From positions 1 to 48,092 of the forward strand of contig CACOCP010000007.1 of assembly GCA_902625715.1 (NCBI GenBank): DNA of 48,092 bases, read 5' to 3'. Position 1 is the first letter of the stretch. Each line of letters opens with the position of its first letter. A program made the position numbers and the translations under genes. Below the pieces are notes generated by a model. The model was given only the letters and a program-made list of their open reading frames with translations. It had not been told where the DNA came from and ran no database searches. Below, piece by piece: positions 30,980 through 38,587 of the stretch. This stretch comes from an uncultured Pelagibacteraceae bacterium (lineage in GTDB: Bacteria; Pseudomonadota; Alphaproteobacteria; Pelagibacterales; Pelagibacteraceae).

Positions 30980-31591
30980 TTATTGTCTTTTCTCTACTAC
31001 TTTATCTATTAATCCGAAATCTTTTGCATTATCTGGGGTCATGAAATTATCTCTTTCTAACGCAGATTTAATTTCATCAACTGACTTACCAGTATGTTTT
31101 GAATAAATTTCGTTTAATCTTTTTTTTAAAGATAAAACCTCATTAGCATGTATTTCTATGTCGGTAGCTTGACCTTGAAATCCTGCTGATGGTTGATGAA
31201 CCATAATTCTTGAGTTTGGAAGTGAAAATCTTTTTCCCTTAGCGCCTGCAGCTAACAAAAAAGATCCCATGCTTGCAGCTTGTCCAATGCATAAAGTATT
31301 AACTTCTGGTTTAATATATTGCATAGTATCGTATATTCCTAAGCCTGCTGTTACTAGTCCACCTGGGCTGTTAATGTATAATGATATTTCTTTTTTTGGA
31401 TCTTCGCTTTCTAAAAATAATAATTGAGCTGTTACTAATGATGCAATTGTATCGTTAATCGGTCCTACTACAAAAACAATTCTTTCTTTAAGAAGTCTTG
31501 AGTAAATATCATAAGCTCTTTCACCTCTACTGGATTGTTCCACTACCATAGGCACAAGAGTATTTAGCTGTTCGGATAATTTTGATGTCAT
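30980..31591 (-). CDS. clpP: ATP-dependent Clp protease proteolytic subunit
   Basis: Serine protease forming the double-ring proteolytic chamber, 203 aa. Catalytic Ser in [14 protein letters not shown], His in RIMVHQPS and Asp in the following helix region. N-terminal [19 protein letters not shown] is the processing and axial-loop region. Located between tig and clpX, the canonical order. Confidence 0.97.
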   Translation of the reverse strand: MTSKLSEQLNTLVPMVVEQSSRGERAYDIYSRLLKERIVFVVGPINDTIASLVTAQLLFLESEDPKKEISLYINSPGGLVTAGLGIYDTMQYIKPEVNTLCIGQAASMGSFLLAAGAKGKRFSLPNSRIMVHQPSAGFQGQATDIEIHANEVLSLKKRLNEIYSKHTGKSVDEIKSALERDNFMTPDNAKDFGLIDKVVEKRQ

Positions 31592-31624
31592 AAGTTGATT
31601 CGAATTTACTTATACAACTTGTGA

Positions 31625-33061
31625 TTACTTTTTGCTAACCTTTTTTGCTTGGACTTTTTTCTTTGTTGGAGTTTTAGGTTTTTTTGAAACTGTTTCTTTA
31701 TTTTCTTTTACTTTTGTTTTTTTTTCATCTGTGCTTTGTTTTGTTAATTTCTCTTGCTCTTTTAAGTTTTTTTCATTTTCAGCTTTTAATATCTTTTCAG
31801 CCTCATTTTTAGAAATTTGTTTTTTGTTTACTTTTGCTGATTTTTTAATTTCATTGATGATTTTTTCTTCATAAATCGATCCTCTGATACCATCAATTGC
31901 TGATGGATTTTTTTCATAATACTCTTTTACCATTTTTTCTTGGCCTGGCATCATTCTAAATTGTTTTTGAATTTCAGCATTCACTTCATCTTGAGAAACT
32001 TTAATATTATTTTTTTCTCCAAAAGCATTTAGAATTAAACCAGTTTTAATTCTTTTTTGAGCCTGTTCTTCGAGAGATTTCTTATTTTTCTTTAATTCAT
32101 CTTCTTTCATTCCCTGAGATAAGATCTGAACTTCTTGTTCAATTAAGTTCTGAGGAAGATCATCTAATTTTTGTTTTTCTATTTGTTCTAAAATCTGTTT
32201 TTTAGTTATTAAATCAAGTGAATTTTTAAACTCATCATTTATTTGTTTTGATATTAATTCTTTTAAATTATTTAAATCTGTAGCACCTAATGTTTTTGCA
32301 AAATCATCATTAATTTTTACATCTTCAGGGGTTTTTACAGAATTAATTTTACATTCAAATACAGCTTTTTTATTTATTAATTCTTTTTTAGGGAAGTTTT
32401 CTGGGAGATTTACTTCAACTTTTTTACTATCATTTTTTTTAACTCCTTCTAATTGTTTATCAAACCCTTTGATAAACAAATCCTTGCCAAGCACTAATTG
32501 TGTATTCTTTCCTTCATTACCTTCAAAGTCGTTACCATCGACTGTTGCTTTATAATCAAACGCTACTAAGTCTTTAGTTTTTGCGGCATATTTTTCATCT
32601 ACTTCTTTAAAATTATTTTGACTCTTTGCAATTTGATCAATTCTTTTATCTGTTTCGATATTGTCAATTTTCACTTCATAATCATCTACTTTTATTTTGT
32701 TGATAGATGAAACATCTATATTTGGTAATTCTGTTACAGTAATTATATATTCTAGATCTTTTCCTTCACCAAAAGATTTTAAATCAATTTTAGGCTGTCC
32801 AGCTGGTTTAATTTTATTCTCTTCAAGTGCTTTTGTAGTTGTATCTTTTAAAACTTTATCAATAACTTCTCCATAAACAGCTTTACCAAACTGTCTTTTA
32901 AGAATTTCTGTTGGAACTTTTCCAGGTCTAAATCCTTTAAGAACCACATCTTTTCTAATTTCGTCGTACTTTTCATCCATATATCCAGAGATAGTTTTTT
33001 TATCGATGAAGACTTTTAGATCTTTCTGTAAACCTTTTTTATTTTCTACTGTTACTTTCAT
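31625..33061 (-). CDS. tig: Trigger factor (ribosome-associated chaperone, prolyl isomerase)
   Basis: First chaperone met by nascent chains. N-terminal ribosome-binding domain contains GFRPGKVPTEILKRQFG; the FKBP-like domain is near residues 150-240; the C-terminal chaperone arms follow. True start is the ATG at 33061, giving MKVTVENKKG as in homologues (478 aa). The ATG at 33100 would be inside tRNA-Leu. The ATG lies only 9 bases past the encoded CCA of tRNA-Leu, with no Shine-Dalgarno. The last 60 or so residues form a Lys-rich, low-complexity tail (ending KKVQAKKVSKK), longer than in standard trigger factors. Confidence 0.96.
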   Translation of the reverse strand: MKVTVENKKGLQKDLKVFIDKKTISGYMDEKYDEIRKDVVLKGFRPGKVPTEILKRQFGKAVYGEVIDKVLKDTTTKALEENKIKPAGQPKIDLKSFGEGKDLEYIITVTELPNIDVSSINKIKVDDYEVKIDNIETDKRIDQIAKSQNNFKEVDEKYAAKTKDLVAFDYKATVDGNDFEGNEGKNTQLVLGKDLFIKGFDKQLEGVKKNDSKKVEVNLPENFPKKELINKKAVFECKINSVKTPEDVKINDDFAKTLGATDLNNLKELISKQINDEFKNSLDLITKKQILEQIEKQKLDDLPQNLIEQEVQILSQGMKEDELKKNKKSLEEQAQKRIKTGLILNAFGEKNNIKVSQDEVNAEIQKQFRMMPGQEKMVKEYYEKNPSAIDGIRGSIYEEKIINEIKKSAKVNKKQISKNEAEKILKAENEKNLKEQEKLTKQSTDEKKTKVKENKETVSKKPKTPTKKKVQAKKVSKK

Positions 33062-33070
33062 AATTTTAAA

Positions 33071-33155
33071 TGGTAGGGCGAAAAGGACTCGAACCTTCAC
33101 CGATTGCTCGACTGGTTCCTAAGACCAGCGCGTCTACCAATTCCGCCATCGCCCC
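33071..33155 (-). tRNA. tRNA-Leu (anticodon TAG)
   Basis: 85-nt class II tRNA with long variable arm. Acceptor GGGGCGA pairs with TCGCCCT, so the first pair is G-U rather than G-C. Anticodon stem CTGGT/ACCAG with loop CTTAGGA (TAG), T arm with GGTTCGAGTCC, encoded CCA. A near-consensus promoter lies directly upstream, and tig follows 9 bases downstream. Confidence 0.96.
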
Positions 33156-33171
33156 AGTTAAATTATGCAGT

Positions 33172-33200
33172 CTTATATATTATTGAAACAATTTGTCCAA
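33172..33200 (-). promoter_or_regulatory. Promoter of tRNA-Leu and tig
   Basis: Minus-strand TTGGAC (33200-33195), exactly 17 bases, TATAAG (33177-33172): close to the sigma-70 consensus in both boxes. Transcription would begin near 33166, about 10 bases before the mature tRNA. As there is no gap for another promoter before tig, it probably also drives tig. Confidence 0.65.
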
Positions 33201-33260
33201 TCAGAATAATGGTATAAAAGTAAGCAAAAATATTTATAAATATGTTTTTTAATAACAAAA

Positions 33261-33329
33261 ATGAAATTTAACTATCTTAATTGTAAGAAGTCTTTAGTAA
33301 AAAAATTATTTCATGAATTAAAAAGGTAA
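33261..33329 (+). CDS. Possible 22-residue microprotein
   Basis: Short reading frame beginning MKFNYLNCKKSLVKK and ending HELKR before TAA, eight bases upstream of the next small gene. It is basic (seven Lys/Arg) with one Cys. There is no Shine-Dalgarno and no family I recognise. In sequence this AT-rich an open frame of this size can arise by chance; it could instead be part of the leader of the gene at 33338. Confidence 0.2.
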   Translation: MKFNYLNCKKSLVKKLFHELKR

Positions 33330-33337
33330 ATTAATTA

Positions 33338-33505
33338 ATGAGTAAAACTAATTTAGCAATTATCATTTATGTTATTGGAATAATTATTGGAATGTTTGTC
33401 TTAGATATATGGAGCGCAGAAACTAGTCCAAAAGCTATTTTGGGTATGATTTGGACTGTAGCTTTTGCAATAGCTCTATACTATGCTGAAAAAGATAAAA
33501 ATTAA
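33338..33505 (+). CDS. Small hypothetical membrane protein (55 aa)
   Basis: Encodes MSKTNLAIIIYVIGIIIG at the start and ends AEKDKN. Two hydrophobic segments (residues about 5-23 and 35-50) flank a short polar loop with WSAETSPKA, predicting a two-helix inner-membrane hairpin. AAAGG-like sequence sits about 10 bases upstream of the ATG. No known domain. The composition and clean hydrophobic pattern make it a likely real gene; its stop overlaps the next gene on the opposite strand by 4 bases. Confidence 0.65.
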   Translation: MSKTNLAIIIYVIGIIIGMFVLDIWSAETSPKAILGMIWTVAFAIALYYAEKDKN

Positions 33506-33642
33506 TTTTTTTTCAAAAACTTTTGTTTTTTATTTTCTGTAAACTTTTTTTTAAAAGGGTCATTCGCATTTGTAGAAATATTATTTTTAAATCTTGCGTA
33601 TTTTTGCTTCTGGGCTTGTTTTAGAGCTTTTTTTGATGACAC
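33502..33642 (-). CDS. Small basic hypothetical protein (46 aa, GTG start)
   Basis: Starts at GTG 33642 with AAAGG seven bases upstream, a good Shine-Dalgarno. The product begins MSSKKALKQAQKQKY and is about one third Lys/Arg with no hydrophobic segment, so it could bind nucleic acid or be a ribosome-associated peptide. It converges on the 55-aa membrane protein gene with a 4-base overlap. No ATG is available, so ordinary gene finders may miss it. Confidence 0.5.
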   Translation of the reverse strand: MSSKKALKQAQKQKYARFKNNISTNANDPFKKKFTENKKQKFLKKN

Positions 33643-33663
33643 AATCTAACCTTTCAATAGATT

Positions 33664-34218
33664 TTACATTGTCTCAATAGATCCAATTATCTTCAAATTT
33701 TTATTTGAAATAACTATTTCTCCTGAGCCAACACCTATGTTTAACATGGATGAAATTACAACGTAATGTGTAATCAATACTAAATTTTTTTCACTTTTCC
33801 AATTTCTTATAAAGTTTTTAAGCTCTTTAATTTGTTTTTTCTCGTTTTTTTTAAATTTTGCAGAATAAAAAGAATTAAGCGCACTTAGAGTATCATAATT
33901 TTTAAATGCATATTTAGCAGTATCTTTGCATCTACACCATTCACTGGATAAAATTTTATCGATTTTAATTTTATTTTTAATAAAAAATTTACCAATTAAT
34001 TTAGATTGAGCAATACCATCAGTGTTTAAATTTCTTTGTGTAGAACAGTCATAAATATCAAAATTTTCAGGATCTCCTCCTCCAGGAGCAAGTGCATGTC
34101 GAATAAATATAATTTTTCCGCCTTCCTCCAGCGATTTCAAAATTTCACTATTAGAAAAAGCTTTGTTTGAAAAAATTAAAGATATAATAATGACGAATAA
34201 GTAATTAAATTTTTTCAT
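33664..34218 (-). CDS. Exported histidine phosphatase family protein
   Basis: 184 aa with a clear signal peptide (MKKFNYLFVIIISLIFSNKAFS). The catalytic RHALAPGGGDP block is at residues 40-50, a conserved SSEWCRCKDTAKYAF segment follows near residue 98, and the second catalytic His is in VLITHYVV near residue 151. The family removes phosphate via a phosphohistidine; the substrate of these short exported members is unknown. Its ATG is only 3 bases from the divergent glycosylase ATG, and neither has a Shine-Dalgarno. Confidence 0.85.
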   Translation of the reverse strand: MKKFNYLFVIIISLIFSNKAFSNSEILKSLEEGGKIIFIRHALAPGGGDPENFDIYDCSTQRNLNTDGIAQSKLIGKFFIKNKIKIDKILSSEWCRCKDTAKYAFKNYDTLSALNSFYSAKFKKNEKKQIKELKNFIRNWKSEKNLVLITHYVVISSMLNIGVGSGEIVISNKNLKIIGSIETM

Positions 34219-34221
34219 AAA

Positions 34222-34896
34222 ATGAGTAAAAATATTAATAAGCTTAATAATAGTATTACTAATTGTATTAAATGCAAAAGGTTAGTTGGGTTTAGAAGAA
34301 AAATTGCATCAGAAAAACGAAAACAATTTATAAACGAAACTTACTGGGGAAAACCAATTACAGGTTTTGGTGATATAAAAGGAAAAATATTATTTGTTGG
34401 ATTAGCGCCTGCTGCACATGGGGGCAACAGGACTGGAAGAGTCTTTACTGGGGATAAATCGTCTGAATTTTTATACAAATGTCTTCACAAAGTAAAAATT
34501 TCAAATAAACCAAGTTCTGATTATATTAATGATGGGTTAAAATTAACTGATGCGTTTATCACAACTGCACTTAAATGTGTTCCTCCTGAGGATAAGCCTC
34601 TAAAAGATGAGCTTGATCGATGTTTTAACTATTTTGATCAAGAAATTACACATCTTAAAAATTTAAAAGTAATTGTTGCGCTTGGAAAAATAGCTTTTGA
34701 TGCTTGCAAATATTTTTACAAATCAAATTATGGTTTTAAAGAAAAAATTCAATTTAAACATAACAAAGTTTATAGACTACCAAATGACATATTATTAGTT
34801 GGTTGTTACCATCCAAGTCCAAGAAATGTTAATACTGGAAGAATAAATGAAAAAAAAATGGTTTTGTTGTTTAAGAAAATATTAAAATTAATTTAA
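34222..34896 (+). CDS. Uracil-DNA glycosylase, family 5 (UDGb type)
   Basis: DNA base-excision repair enzyme of the iron-sulfur UDG group. Motif A reads FVGLAPAAHGGNRTGRVFTGD (first residues near 53), lacking the catalytic Asp of families 1 and 4, and motif B reads CYHPSPRNVNTGR near the C-terminus; this pair is typical of family 5, which removes uracil and also other deaminated bases. Iron-sulfur Cys candidates are C15 and C18 (NCIKC) and two later Cys in ALKCVPP and LDRC. Length 224 aa. The stop overlaps the thioesterase gene on the opposite strand by 4 bases. Confidence 0.88.
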   Translation: MSKNINKLNNSITNCIKCKRLVGFRRKIASEKRKQFINETYWGKPITGFGDIKGKILFVGLAPAAHGGNRTGRVFTGDKSSEFLYKCLHKVKISNKPSSDYINDGLKLTDAFITTALKCVPPEDKPLKDELDRCFNYFDQEITHLKNLKVIVALGKIAFDACKYFYKSNYGFKEKIQFKHNKVYRLPNDILLVGCYHPSPRNVNTGRINEKKMVLLFKKILKLI

Positions 34897-35288
34897 TTCA
34901 ATAAACTATCTAATATTTCCGGCAATTTAACTGGTTTTCCATTTTGATTAACAATTACCAGTTTAATTTGAGCCTCTGATATTATTTCTTCATTTTTTTT
35001 TATTATCTGTAGCATTGTAAAAGAGGTTTTAGTTTTTGATAATATCGAGGATATTATTTCAAGTTCATCCTCAAATTTTGCAGGTTTTTTGTATTCAATA
35101 TTGCAAGACTTTACGATTATTAATGATCCATGATCTTTTTGTAGTTTGGTATTTGTTAATCCTAAAGAATATATGGCTTCAGATCGAGCTCTCTCTAAAT
35201 ATTTTAAATAGTTTGCGTAATAAACTACACCACCTGCATCTGTATCTTCATAATAAATTTTAACTTTATATACAAATTGTTTTGACAT
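34893..35288 (-). CDS. ybgC: YbgC-type acyl-CoA thioesterase
   Basis: Hotdog-fold thioesterase, 131 aa. The signature KIYYEDTDAGGVVYYANYLKYLERARSE is near the N-terminus, with catalytic Asp at about residue 17. The usual His of the VVYHANYL segment is Tyr here. YbgC normally sits with tolQRAB; here it stands alone between small genes, so a link to the Tol-Pal system cannot be claimed. It is convergent with the glycosylase gene. Confidence 0.88.
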   Translation of the reverse strand: MSKQFVYKVKIYYEDTDAGGVVYYANYLKYLERARSEAIYSLGLTNTKLQKDHGSLIIVKSCNIEYKKPAKFEDELEIISSILSKTKTSFTMLQIIKKNEEIISEAQIKLVIVNQNGKPVKLPEILDSLLN

Positions 35289-35338
35289 TAATTAATAATA
35301 CCAAAATTGTAATTTTTTTAATACTAATCATTAACAAT

Positions 35339-35491
35339 ATGAAAATTTATCTTATTTGGTTAATAAGTGTAATTTTATTGAATTTTGGTTATCCAAACGC
35401 AACACTTATTGAAGATGTTGTTGTAGCTGTATTGTTATCGTTATTAAGTTATTTCCTTAAACTAAACGTAAATTTTAAATTAATTCGCTGA
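35339..35491 (+). CDS. Small hypothetical membrane protein (50 aa)
   Basis: Starts at the ATG at 35339 (MKIYLIWLISVILLNFGYP); the longer frame from 35282 is not needed. Two hydrophobic segments (about 3-16 and 27-42) are separated by NATLIEDV. The pattern Trp-Asn/Phe-Gly-x-Pro then Ile-Glu-Asp-Val is reminiscent of a small protein common in SAR11 genomes, but I cannot name a family. Its end overlaps the DUF3047 gene on the other strand by 12 bases. Confidence 0.6.
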   Translation: MKIYLIWLISVILLNFGYPNATLIEDVVVAVLLSLLSYFLKLNVNFKLIR

Positions 35492-36133
35492 AAAATATAT
35501 ATTTTGGTAATAGCTTATTGATTTACTTTTTGAATTATCTGTATCAGCCATAATTGCAATTCCATCTAATTCATTTACGTCTAAATCATGAAATTTTTTA
35601 AAATCCTTTTTAACATTAGCTTTTACAGTAACCCATTTATTAAAATTTTCATTAGTCGTTGATAAAACGTTATCAATTGATTTTTTTGTATAAGGGCTCG
35701 GCCAGTTGTCACCAATACTATTATTACTTGAAAAAACGTAATTAATTGCTCTATTTGATAATGCAGTAGCACCAGTTTTTTTAATTACAAACAGCCTTGC
35801 AGCAAAATCATGTCCTTTTTTACTTTTCTCATTTATTCCTTTTAAATCTTTCTCAACTTTCCACGTAATATTTATAAAAGGTGTAGAATTAAGATTGATA
35901 GTTAACTTTTTTCCAAGTCCTGAGGCCGCATTATCAGCAACTGCCTTAAGATAGTTACCATTTTCATTTGAGCCAAGAGAATATTCAGTTTTATTATCAG
36001 CTCCTCTAACTTTTCTAACCTCTAAAGATTGAATTTCATCCTCAGTAAAATTAAATACATTAATATTTTCAGCATAAACCAGACTAATCGAAAAACATGA
36101 ATACAATAATATTTTTAAAAAAATTTTGAGCAC
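35480..36133 (-). CDS. DUF3047 family exported protein
   Basis: 217 aa with a signal peptide (MLKIFLKILLYSCFSISLVYA). The body has the features of DUF3047: a beta-rich jelly-roll-like domain with the segments FINITWKVEK, HDFAARLFVI and a C-terminal DGIAIMADTDNS followed by YYQNIYF. Likely periplasmic; function unknown. The family's fold suggests carbohydrate or ligand binding, but this is inference. Confidence 0.8.
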   Translation of the reverse strand: MLKIFLKILLYSCFSISLVYAENINVFNFTEDEIQSLEVRKVRGADNKTEYSLGSNENGNYLKAVADNAASGLGKKLTINLNSTPFINITWKVEKDLKGINEKSKKGHDFAARLFVIKKTGATALSNRAINYVFSSNNSIGDNWPSPYTKKSIDNVLSTTNENFNKWVTVKANVKKDFKKFHDLDVNELDGIAIMADTDNSKSKSISYYQNIYFSAN

Positions 36134-36199
36134 GTCTTTGCTATAAACTAGAAATTTTCGATTTCAATATTTTTTTATAAAGTCAAAAAATTGTCAATA

Positions 36200-36220
36200 T
36201 TTGAACATTCATTGTTCAAA
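36200..36220. repeat. 21-bp perfect dyad, candidate operator
   Basis: Arms TTTGAACA (36200-36207) and TGTTCAAA (36213-36220) are perfect inverted copies separated by TTCAT. It lies between the divergent DUF3047 gene (start 36133) and the small gene at 36242, and abuts a minus-strand TTGACA (36197-36192). The size and symmetry suit a dimeric repressor. It could also be an RNA hairpin. Confidence 0.45.
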
Positions 36221-36241
36221 ATTAATTGATAAATTCTGACT

Positions 36242-36373
36242 ATGAAAACATTTGCAATATTTGGCCTCTTAATTTATTGGTCAATCATCATATTATCTCC
36301 GGTAATTTCAAAAGATTTGAAAGTAGCTAAAATAGATAACTTTATAGTGCCTTTATCTAAACCTAGTAAGTAG
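36242..36373 (+). CDS. Small hypothetical membrane-anchored protein (43 aa)
   Basis: Begins MKTFAIFGLLIYWSIIILSPVIS, a single hydrophobic segment, followed by a polar tail DLKVAKIDNFIVPLSKPSK. It could be a membrane anchor or a signal peptide with a tiny mature part. No recognised family. Its stop overlaps the 3' end of the convergent dehydrogenase gene by 11 bases. The strong hydrophobic N-terminus makes a real gene more likely than not. Confidence 0.45.
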   Translation: MKTFAIFGLLIYWSIIILSPVISKDLKVAKIDNFIVPLSKPSK

Positions 36374-37109
36374 ATCTTCCACCACTAATATCAAACACCG
36401 CAGCTGTTGAAAAAGAGTTTTCCTCAGATGATAACCAACAAATCATTGATGTTAACTCATGAACTTCTAAAAACCTGCCTTTTGGAACTTTTGAAAGCAT
36501 TCTTTGAACATGTTCTTTTGACATTTGGTTTAAAATTCTTGTGTTTGCTCCAGCGGGTGTAACAGCATTTACAGCTATATTATTCAAAGCCAGTTCTTTT
36601 CCTAAAGATTTTGTTAAACCAATTACTCCAGCTTTTGAAGAGCTATAAGCGCTCGCATTAGCATTACCATCTTTTCCAGAGACGGATGCAATGTTTACAA
36701 TTCTACCATAATTATTTTTAATCATATATGGAATAACTGCTTTGCAACAATAGAAAGTTCCATGTAAATTAATTTCAATTATTTTTAACCATTCATTAAT
36801 TTCATAGTTCCATAACTCTGCTGTCGATCCAGTAATTCCTGCACTATTAATAAGAATATCAATATTTGAATTTTCAGCAATTTTCCCTGCTGTATTTTTT
36901 ACTTGAGTAAAATTTGAAACATCAACAACGTCATAATTTAACTTATCGCTATTGATTTCATTAGAAGCTTTTTTTAATTCTGTTTCATCTAAGTCCCAAA
37001 TTCGAACTTTGCAACCAGAGTTAATAAATCTTTTCGCAATGTCTAATCCAAAGCCTTGTGCTCCTCCAGTAATAATTGCAGTTTTTTTATTTAAATCAAA
37101 ATCGTGCAT
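36363..37109 (-). CDS. Short-chain dehydrogenase/reductase (NAD-type)
   Basis: 248 aa from the ATG at 37109, which overlaps the permease stop (TAATG); an upstream in-frame ATG at 37163 lies inside the permease and is rejected. Cofactor motif TGGAQGFG near residue 13, an Asp at the end of the second strand (RIWDLDE) indicating NAD rather than NADP, NSAG motif, catalytic Ser in NIASVSG and Tyr-x3-Lys in YSSSKAG. Substrate unknown; sugar, polyol or hydroxy-acid oxidation would fit the transporter context. Confidence 0.88.
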   Translation of the reverse strand: MHDFDLNKKTAIITGGAQGFGLDIAKRFINSGCKVRIWDLDETELKKASNEINSDKLNYDVVDVSNFTQVKNTAGKIAENSNIDILINSAGITGSTAELWNYEINEWLKIIEINLHGTFYCCKAVIPYMIKNNYGRIVNIASVSGKDGNANASAYSSSKAGVIGLTKSLGKELALNNIAVNAVTPAGANTRILNQMSKEHVQRMLSKVPKGRFLEVHELTSMICWLSSEENSFSTAAVFDISGGRSTY

Positions 37110-38563
37110 TATTTTTTTAGAAGCAGATATAAAATATAAGATACTAACGCTCCTATTAGCCATCCAAAAGATTGTAGGCTTAATAAGTTTACATTCCAGA
37201 TAGTCGCTGCAGAGAAAATAAAACCGATTATAACAGAATATAATGCCTTTAAATTCCAGCCACTGTTATAGATATATATAGTTGTCTCTTCAGGATAAAA
37301 TAATTCCTTATGATTAATTTTTTTATTCTGAACAATGTAAAAATCTGCAACAATGACACCAAATATTGGACCCAAGAAAGATGCCAGTGTATCAAACACA
37401 CTCAAAGATAGTCCTTGGCTAAATATTGATAGCCAAAAAAAAGACACAAATATTGCTAATAAAATAATTACAGCTCCAGAACTTTTTAAATTTAAAGAAT
37501 TAGGTAAAAAATTAATCAAAGTATTTTGAGAAGGTATATAATTAGCAATGAGGTTTGAAGAAACTGAAGAAATTAGAATAAACATCAAAGATATTATTGT
37601 AAGATAATTGTTGTTTATTTTACCAATTATATCATTTGGATTTGTTAACAACCTCTCAACTGAAATAGATTTTTGTGCAAGAATAATATCAGATCCCAAA
37701 CAAATTAATAAAGCTAGAGCAGAAAATATTACCAAATTTAATAGCAAAGAAAAATTACCTTTATTCATTTCGCTCTTATTTTTAGCGTAGCGTGCAAAAT
37801 CACCAAAACTTAATAAAAGAATTGAAAAATAAGCAAACATTGTTCCTACAACTGACATAAATGGAAAAATATTATTTCTAGAAATAAAATTTTCAATATT
37901 TGTACTCAATATTAGAGAGCTGATTAATGCAACGTAGTTTTCAGAAATAATAATTATTAGAAATATTATAAGTCCAAGATAAATAGTTATTGATGAAAAT
38001 TTAATAAAATTTTTATTAAAACTTGCTCTTTTAGTAAAAAGAATAAATTGTATAATTAAACAAAGTATTAAAGACAAAAAATCAATTGCGTTTAAACCAA
38101 AGAAAAAAATTAATAAAATTTCATGATTTAGCAATTGGCTATCTATTTTAAATAAAATAATCCTAAAAATATATCCTAAAGATTTTGAAATAAAAAATGT
38201 TTGAACTCCAAACATAAATATTCCAATCAATGCTCTTATCAATCCAAGATATCTTGCACCACTAAAGCCCATTGAAAGTCTAAGAATTACCGGAAATGGT
38301 AATCCACTGCTTTGTGAGATACTTCCTATTAAATTTGATAAAAAAAATACTATTAGGCCTGAAAATAAAGTGCCACTTAATACAACTAAACTGTTCAAAT
38401 CATACAAAAGATATAAAGATGCAATTAGTGAAAACCCAATAATACTTTGGATTGATACAGCCCAAAAGTTAAAGAAATCAAACCAATTCCAATCTCTATT
38501 ATTTGGATTTACTGATACAAGTTCCCAATTTCTAAGTTGATATTTATCTTTTACTGGAATCAC
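37109..38563 (-). CDS. NCS1-family permease (nucleobase:cation symporter-1 type)
   Basis: 484 aa with about 12 membrane helices. The N-terminal segment with NWFDFFNFWAVSIQSIIGF and the helix-3 block GLPFPVILRLSMGFSGA resemble NCS1 transporters of the purine, cytosine, hydantoin and allantoin group. The later segments FGDFARYAK and the loop near FVSFFWLSIFSQ also fit. NCS1 members move nitrogenous rings or vitamins with Na+ or H+. It follows dctM by 24 bases and overlaps the dehydrogenase. The exact substrate is not readable. Confidence 0.75.
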   Translation of the reverse strand: MIPVKDKYQLRNWELVSVNPNNRDWNWFDFFNFWAVSIQSIIGFSLIASLYLLYDLNSLVVLSGTLFSGLIVFFLSNLIGSISQSSGLPFPVILRLSMGFSGARYLGLIRALIGIFMFGVQTFFISKSLGYIFRIILFKIDSQLLNHEILLIFFFGLNAIDFLSLILCLIIQFILFTKRASFNKNFIKFSSITIYLGLIIFLIIIISENYVALISSLILSTNIENFISRNNIFPFMSVVGTMFAYFSILLLSFGDFARYAKNKSEMNKGNFSLLLNLVIFSALALLICLGSDIILAQKSISVERLLTNPNDIIGKINNNYLTIISLMFILISSVSSNLIANYIPSQNTLINFLPNSLNLKSSGAVIILLAIFVSFFWLSIFSQGLSLSVFDTLASFLGPIFGVIVADFYIVQNKKINHKELFYPEETTIYIYNSGWNLKALYSVIIGFIFSAATIWNVNLLSLQSFGWLIGALVSYILYLLLKK

Positions 38564-38587
38564 AGAGATATATTAAACCAATATAAA

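Noticed and set aside
33062..33100. N-terminal extension of trigger factor to an ATG at 33100
   Set aside because: These 13 codons are read from the 3' half of tRNA-Leu; homologues begin at the Met encoded at 33061.
36200..36220. LexA (SOS) box
   Set aside because: The alphaproteobacterial box is a direct repeat GTTC-N7-GTTC; this is an inverted GAAC-N7-GTTC, so I call it only an unassigned dyad.
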